Shown piece by piece: positions 59,531 to 64,000 of a stretch of DNA of 64,000 nucleotides. The number at the start of each line of letters is the position of its first letter. Positions within the stretch are counted from its first letter, which is position 1. The position numbers and the translations under genes are program-made. This stretch comes from Bryobacterales bacterium (lineage in GTDB: Bacteria; Acidobacteriota; Terriglobia; Bryobacterales; Bryobacteraceae). The stretch spans positions 372,001 through 436,000 of the forward strand of contig JADJWL010000026.1 in the NCBI GenBank assembly GCA_016716385.1, given 5' to 3'. Under the pieces are notes generated by a model, which made no database searches, was not told the DNA's origin, and worked only from the letters and a program-made list of their open reading frames with translations.

Positions 59531-61877
59531 GCATCAGCTTTCCATTGCGCACCAGGTAGCGGAAGTCGACGTGTACGGTGGCGTCGGGCAGAAAGAACCA
59601 GCGCACGGGCCCGCCGCGGACCGCGCCGCCCATTTCTTCGTTGTCGCCCAGGCTCACCCGCACCACGCCGGCGCCATAGCCGTAGTACGGGATCACGCCG
59701 GGCAACGTGTTCTCCGCCAGCTTTGGATTGAACCCGAGAGCGAATTCACGGAAGCGCATCGCGCCTTCGCCGCCGTCTTTCAGGGCCGCTTCCACTGCTT
59801 CCTGACCCTGCTCCGCGCGGATGCGCGTGATCTTCCCGTTGTCGAAGTAGAGCGCGACCTGCCGCGCGGTAGCCTCGCCGAATCGCGCTTCGGGGAGAAC
59901 CACGACGCCCATCGCGGATTCTTCGATCGGAGCAACCCGCAACGCCCCGGCGGGCAGTTCGATGTCGCGATCGATGCGCATACGGGCCCGGAGCCCGCGG
60001 TCGGGCGAAGCGTCGCCATCCTGGAGGTTGAATGGACGCACACCAACGCGGAACATCAGGTCGGTTCCGGCGGACGTCGAGACGCGTACGGTTCCCAGGC
60101 GCAGAATCTCGGCAGCCCGCTGCTGGAGGGCGCGCAAGTTGCCGTAATCGATGTCGAGCGCCGCGGCGTAGAGGTCGTCCAGTTCCTCGTCGTGTGAGGT
60201 GTTGAGTCCGTCGGCGTGGCGGCTGCCGTCGTCCCAGTGAAAATGGACGGCGCGGCGGACACCTCCGCGGTCCAGCCAGGACGCCATATTGCCGTACTCG
60301 CCCGGGAGAACGACAGCAGCCGTCGCCTCGTCCAGCGTAGCGGCCATCCTGGCCGCGCGCGCCAGCAAAGCGGTGCGTACTGCGTCTTGCAGCTTTGTGG
60401 CGGGGCCGGTGAGGTACACCCGCTCGCCAGGCGTGACACGCAGAGCGTCGGCGACGCGGGCCGCGATGACCGCATTCCGTGCCTCCGGATCGGGTGTCGC
60501 GCGACGAAACGTCACCCCCAGGGCGCGCAGCGTGTCGCCTGCGAACTGAAACTCCTGGCCCGCGATGCGCGGATCGCCGGAAGTCTCGAACAGGTGGTCG
60601 CCGAGATGCCGCAGTGGGACGCGGAAACCACTCCATGCCATCGTCAAGCCTGCGCCGTCCTCCTTCACCCGAACGTCTCCATATCCGGGGTGTGTGTACC
60701 GTCCCCGGTAACGTGATGCCTGCGCCAGAGGAACCGCCTGCTTCGCGGGCTTCGTCTCGGGTTTTTTCGCCGGAGCGGTGAATGGCGCCGGCGAAGGTAC
60801 ATTCAGCAGCGCCTCGGTAATACGCATCGCCAGCGGCTGGTGAATCCAGGACTCGTCGAGATTGGTCAGCACGGCCACGCCGGTCCTCTCGCCGGGCGCC
60901 AAAACGATATGTGCCCGGAAGCCCGCGACGGCGCCCCCGTGCGACCACAGAACGTGACCTTTGTGATCGTTGACCTGCCAGGCAAGAGCATACGAGCCGC
61001 CATCCGGAATCCGGATCTGTGGAGCATGCAAATCGCGAAACGTCTTTTCAGTAAGCAGGCGCTTACCGTCGAAGACGCCCTCATTCAGATGCAGCCGCAT
61101 CCACTGCGCCAGATCCCGTACCCCGGCCTTGATCGAGCCGGCGGCGCGGATCTGCCCGTCGTCGTGGTACCACGGCACCGCCTCGGGTATGCTCCCCGCG
61201 CCGTAGCGATGCGCCGCGGACCAGTCGCGGCTCGTCACAGCTTCGCCGCTGGTAAAGACGGCGCCGCGCATCGCAAGCGGGCGGAGAATGCGTCTCTCCA
61301 CGTACTCGTGCCACGGCATGCCCGCGGCCGCCGCGATCACCAGGCCGGCGGCATTGTACATCACGTTCTGGTACGAGTAGCGCGAGCGGAATCCGTAGCT
61401 GAGCGGCACGTGTCCAATCCGGCGCACGCTCTCTTCGAGGCTCCACGGTGCGCCGCTCCAGAGAAGATCGTGGCGGTCGAGACCCGTGCGATGCAGCAGC
61501 AGGTCGCGAATCGTCACCTGCTCCGCGGCCAGCGGATCAGCCAGCGTGAACCACGGCAAGTAGCGGCGTACGGAGTCGTCGAGACGGAGGCGGCCTTCGT
61601 CCACAAGCATGCCGAGGGCCGCGCTGGTGAACGCTTTCGTCAGCGAGCCGATGCAGAAGAGCGTGTCCGGAGTGACCGGCGGCGTCTTGCCAACTTCGCG
61701 CACGCCATGTCCCGCCAGGTACACGGTGCGATCGCCCGCCACAACCGCTACCGCAACGCCCGGAACGAGCTGCGCCTCCATCGCCTCGCCGACGATCCGC
61801 GCGATCTCCGAAGGCGGAGGGACCTCCGCCAGCAGAGGAACCGTGGATAGCAAGACCGCGAGCAGCCGGACGAACAT
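59496..61877 (-). CDS. Exported serine beta-lactamase-like hydrolase fused to an M29-like aminopeptidase domain
   Basis: 793-aa fusion with a signal peptide (FVRLLAVLLSTVPLLAE). Residues about 20-365 are a class C beta-lactamase / DD-peptidase-like S12 domain: SLTK (SxxK), YNA (YxN) and SHGGA (HxG-type third box). A linker with a small barrel (SRYRGRYTHPGYGDVRV) follows. Residues about 480-793 resemble M29 aminopeptidases: RVTPGERVYLTGPA, the ESAMGVVVLPEARFGE strand, EFALGFNPKLAENTLPG and GDNEEMGG. The usual M29 HigiG histidine appears replaced (RVSLGDN). Possibly acts on D-amino-acid peptides. The fusion is unusual. Confidence 0.8.
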   Translation of the reverse strand: MFVRLLAVLLSTVPLLAEVPPPSEIARIVGEAMEAQLVPGVAVAVVAGDRTVYLAGHGVREVGKTPPVTPDTLFCIGSLTKAFTSAALGMLVDEGRLRLDDSVRRYLPWFTLADPLAAEQVTIRDLLLHRTGLDRHDLLWSGAPWSLEESVRRIGHVPLSYGFRSRYSYQNVMYNAAGLVIAAAAGMPWHEYVERRILRPLAMRGAVFTSGEAVTSRDWSAAHRYGAGSIPEAVPWYHDDGQIRAAGSIKAGVRDLAQWMRLHLNEGVFDGKRLLTEKTFRDLHAPQIRIPDGGSYALAWQVNDHKGHVLWSHGGAVAGFRAHIVLAPGERTGVAVLTNLDESWIHQPLAMRITEALLNVPSPAPFTAPAKKPETKPAKQAVPLAQASRYRGRYTHPGYGDVRVKEDGAGLTMAWSGFRVPLRHLGDHLFETSGDPRIAGQEFQFAGDTLRALGVTFRRATPDPEARNAVIAARVADALRVTPGERVYLTGPATKLQDAVRTALLARAARMAATLDEATAAVVLPGEYGNMASWLDRGGVRRAVHFHWDDGSRHADGLNTSHDEELDDLYAAALDIDYGNLRALQQRAAEILRLGTVRVSTSAGTDLMFRVGVRPFNLQDGDASPDRGLRARMRIDRDIELPAGALRVAPIEESAMGVVVLPEARFGEATARQVALYFDNGKITRIRAEQGQEAVEAALKDGGEGAMRFREFALGFNPKLAENTLPGVIPYYGYGAGVVRVSLGDNEEMGGAVRGGPVRWFFLPDATVHVDFRYLVRNGKLMLTDPSASLAPR

Positions 61878-61917
61878 ACCCGGAGCCTACCACGCAGTCA
61901 CGCTAGAATGACACCAT

Positions 61918-63219
61918 ATGACAAGGAATTGGGACCGTTCCCGGGCATTGCTCGAGCGCGCGCGCGGCTCGCTCGCGGGCGGCGTCAGCAGCCCCTTCCG
62001 CGCCAAGGCGCCGCAGCCCCTGTACTTCGAGAACGGGTGCGGGGCGCGCCTGCGCGATGTGGACGGCAACGAGTACATTGACTACCAGCTCGCCTGGGGC
62101 CCCAACATTCTCGGCTATGCGAATCCGAAGCTGGTCGAGGCGATGCGCGCGCAGGCGGAAAAGCCGCTGACCTACGGCGCCCAGCACGAGCTGGAGATCG
62201 AAGTTGCCGAGCGCATCCAGCGCATGGTCCCGTGCGCCGAGCGAGTGATGTTCACATCGAGCGGCAGCGAAGCCGTGCAGCTCGTGCACCGGCTGGCGCG
62301 CGCCGCCAAGGGACGTGAACTGATTCTGAAGTTCGAAGGCCACTACCACGGATGGATGGATTCGGCGCTCATCAGCTACCATCCTCCCGCCCATGCCGTG
62401 GGTCCGCTGGAGCGTCCGGAGCCCGTGCTTCCGTCGAAAGGACAGGTGGCCAACGCCGCGGACAACACGGTGATCGCACCCTGGAACCGCCTCGACATCC
62501 TGGAGCAGATCCTTGATGCCCATGCCGGACGCGTGGCCGCGGTCATGATGGAGGCCGTGTTGTGCAACAGCGGCTGCCTGATGCCGCTTCCCGGCTATCT
62601 CGAGGGAGTCCGCGACCTCTGCCGTAAGCACGACTGCCTGCTCGTCTTCGACGAAGTGATCACTGGATTCCGCATGGGTCCTGGCGGCGCGCAGAAGCAC
62701 TTCGGCATCGCGCCAGACCTGGCTTCGTTCGGCAAAGCGGTGGCCGGTGGCGCTCCGCTCAGCGTTGTGGCCGGACGTCGGGACGTGATGGAACTGATGT
62801 ACACGGGCGGCGTTGCCTTCGGCGGCACGTTCAATGGAAACCCGCTGGTGCTTGGCGCCGCCAACGCCACTCTCGGCGAACTGGAACGCGACAGTGGCGC
62901 GCTACTCGAGCAGGCGAATCGTAGCGGAGAGCGGCTCATGGAGGGCATTCGCGCCTCGGCGGCCCGGCATGGCGTCCCGCTCCAGGTGACCGGCTTCGGG
63001 ACAGCCTTCGCGCTCCACTTCACCGGCCGGACCGAACTGACCCACTACCGCGACACCTTCGATGACGATGGCGCGAAGCTGCAACGCTTCCTGATCACCG
63101 CGCTGGGCAGCGGCGTGATCGGCGTGCCGGACGGGCGCTTCTACACGTCCTGTGCGCACACGCCGGCGGATATCGACGAAACGATCGCGGTGGTCGACCG
63201 GACCCTGGCTGCGCTGTAG
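61918..63219 (+). CDS. Class III aminotransferase, glutamate-1-semialdehyde aminomutase-like
   Basis: 433-aa PLP enzyme. The opening ALLERARGSLAGGVSSPFRA and the lysine loop PDLASFGKAVAGGAPLS are HemL-like. LLVFDEVITGFRMGPGGAQ and TFNGNPLVLGAA are conserved. It may be the HemL of tetrapyrrole synthesis or one of the many HemL-like amino-sugar or amino-acid mutases; the GSA-specific residues cannot be settled by eye. A TAGAAT at 61904-61909, 8 bp before the ATG without an SD, suggests a leaderless transcript. Confidence 0.88.
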   Translation: MTRNWDRSRALLERARGSLAGGVSSPFRAKAPQPLYFENGCGARLRDVDGNEYIDYQLAWGPNILGYANPKLVEAMRAQAEKPLTYGAQHELEIEVAERIQRMVPCAERVMFTSSGSEAVQLVHRLARAAKGRELILKFEGHYHGWMDSALISYHPPAHAVGPLERPEPVLPSKGQVANAADNTVIAPWNRLDILEQILDAHAGRVAAVMMEAVLCNSGCLMPLPGYLEGVRDLCRKHDCLLVFDEVITGFRMGPGGAQKHFGIAPDLASFGKAVAGGAPLSVVAGRRDVMELMYTGGVAFGGTFNGNPLVLGAANATLGELERDSGALLEQANRSGERLMEGIRASAARHGVPLQVTGFGTAFALHFTGRTELTHYRDTFDDDGAKLQRFLITALGSGVIGVPDGRFYTSCAHTPADIDETIAVVDRTLAAL

Positions 63220-63224
63220 CCGGG

Positions 63225-63233
63225 TGGTACACT
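63225..63233 (+). promoter_or_regulatory. Extended -10 promoter candidate of proS
   Basis: TGGTACACT, 26 bp before the proS ATG, identical to the element upstream of the DUF721 gene. Confidence 0.45.
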
Positions 63234-63259
63234 GGTGAGACTTTCCGCGTTTCCGTCCC

Positions 63260-64000
63260 ATGTATTGGAGTAAACTCTTTATCCCCACCTTGCGGGAGAC
63301 GCCCGCCGAGGCCGAGGTGGTCAGCCACCAGTTGCTGCTGCGGGCGGGCTATGTCCGCCAGCTTTCCGCCGGCCTCTATAGCTACCTGTTCCTCGCGCAG
63401 CGTTCGCTGTTGAAGATCATGCGGATCATCCGCGAGGAAATGGACGCCATCGGCGCTCAGGAAATGCTGCTGCCAGCGCTGCAACCCGCGGAAGTCTGGC
63501 AGGAATCCGGTCGCTGGGACGTGATGGGCGACAACATGTTCCGCCTCAAGGATCGCTTCCAGCGCGACCTCTGCCTCGGCATGACGCACGAAGAGATCAT
63601 GACGGACATCGCGCGCGGCGAACTGCGCAGCTACAAGCAGCTTCCGCAGATCTGGTACCAGATCCAGACGAAGTTCCGCGACGAGCCGAGGCCGAAGTCC
63701 GGTTTGCTGCGGGTCCGCGAGTTCCTCATGAAGGACTCGTATTCGTTCGACCTCGATGCGCCCGGGCTCGACGCGGCATTCGACAAACATCACGACGCCT
63801 ACTGCCGGATCTTCCAGCGATGCGGGCTTGAGTTTTCGGCGGTCGAGGCGGACTCGGGCGCCATGGGCGGCAGCCAGTCGACCGAGTTCATGGTGGCGTC
63901 CGATGCTGGCGAAGACTACATCGCTGTCTGCGAAGAGTGCGGCTACGCGGCCAACCTCGAGAAGGCCGTCTCCGTTCCGCAGTCGCCGCGGGCGCCGGAT
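63260..64000 (+). CDS. proS: Prolyl-tRNA synthetase, 3'-truncated by window edge
   Basis: First 247 codons of a bacterial-type ProRS. The start MYWSKLFIPTLRETPAEAEV and motif 1 region YVRQLSAGLYSYLFLAQRSL are diagnostic. Class II motif 2 follows in LPQIWYQIQTKFRDEPRPKSGLLRVREFLMKDSYSFD. The beginning of the inserted editing (INS) domain, with GSQSTEFMV and CEECGYAANLEKA, is present. That places it with the long, editing-proficient prokaryotic form. The rest of about 320 codons is beyond the window. Confidence 0.96.
   Translation, partial: MYWSKLFIPTLRETPAEAEVVSHQLLLRAGYVRQLSAGLYSYLFLAQRSLLKIMRIIREEMDAIGAQEMLLPALQPAEVWQESGRWDVMGDNMFRLKDRFQRDLCLGMTHEEIMTDIARGELRSYKQLPQIWYQIQTKFRDEPRPKSGLLRVREFLMKDSYSFDLDAPGLDAAFDKHHDAYCRIFQRCGLEFSAVEADSGAMGGSQSTEFMVASDAGEDYIAVCEECGYAANLEKAVSVPQSPRAPD

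Noticed and set aside
1..64000. CRISPR arrays, rRNA genes or IS elements
   Set aside because: No regularly spaced repeats, no rRNA-like sequence and no transposase with terminal inverted repeats were recognised on reading.

Overview
The window is a high-GC bacterial chromosome fragment. Its gene content suggests an acidobacterium of the Solibacter/Bryobacter type: many exported hydrolases (sulfatase, PqaA-like, metallopeptidases, serine hydrolases), TPR and VCBS proteins, HemQ-type haem synthesis and a divided mre/rod cluster. This placement is inferred from gene content and protein style, not from a marker-gene tree. Dense packing with ATGA/GTGA/TTGA overlaps is the rule.

Layout. 1-2.9 kb: 3' part of GDP-mannose dehydratase, a Tat-exported Gfo/Idh/MocA oxidoreductase and a secreted HExxH protein. 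2.9-11.2 kb: the rod-shape and elongation operon mreB-mreC-mreD-mrdA-rodA, followed by rng (RNase E/G) with a very large acidic insert inside its S1 domain. 11.2-16.1 kb: an exported alpha/beta hydrolase, a DinB-like protein, erpA, and the rplU-rpmA-obg operon, where an intrinsic terminator abuts the obg start codon. 16.1-21.2 kb: a Tat-lipoprotein sulfatase, an LctP permease and a TPR membrane protein. 21.2-25.6 kb: nth-hemQ-DUF721(dciA-like)-gatC-gatA and sodA with a strong terminator. 25.6-30.1 kb: cupin, aminotransferase, PqaA-like hydrolase, MBL-fold protein and a small membrane protein.

30.14-39.48 kb: a 9.3-kb integrated mobile element bounded by a perfect 48-bp direct repeat of the 3' half of a tRNA-Lys(TTT) gene. 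It carries a tyrosine integrase next to the intact tRNA, a divergent zinc-ribbon regulator / AlpA-like pair, a Spo11/TopoVI-A-like protein, a CHC2-Toprim primase, a RepA-like ATPase, an AT-rich 9-bp repeat array (candidate origin), a P27-type small terminase subunit, an HK97-type major capsid protein, an HK97-type prohead protease and a double zinc-finger + M41 (FtsH-like) peptidase. No portal, large terminase, tail or lysis gene is seen. This is the gene set expected of a capsid-making phage satellite rather than a complete prophage, and it is the most interesting part of the window.

39.7-64 kb: a lone CpaE/TadZ-like protein, a methyltransferase, a TetR-regulated tripartite efflux operon (regulator, permease, ATPase, adaptor, TolC), an M28 peptidase-esterase fusion, a flippase, a methyltransferase + esterase + amidohydrolase run, a VCBS protein, cysE with a secreted metzincin, a phytoene-desaturase-like oxidoreductase, a beta-lactamase/M29 fusion, a HemL-like aminotransferase and the 5' part of proS. 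Promoters visible by eye are mostly extended -10 elements (TGNTAtxxT), and several genes look leaderless.
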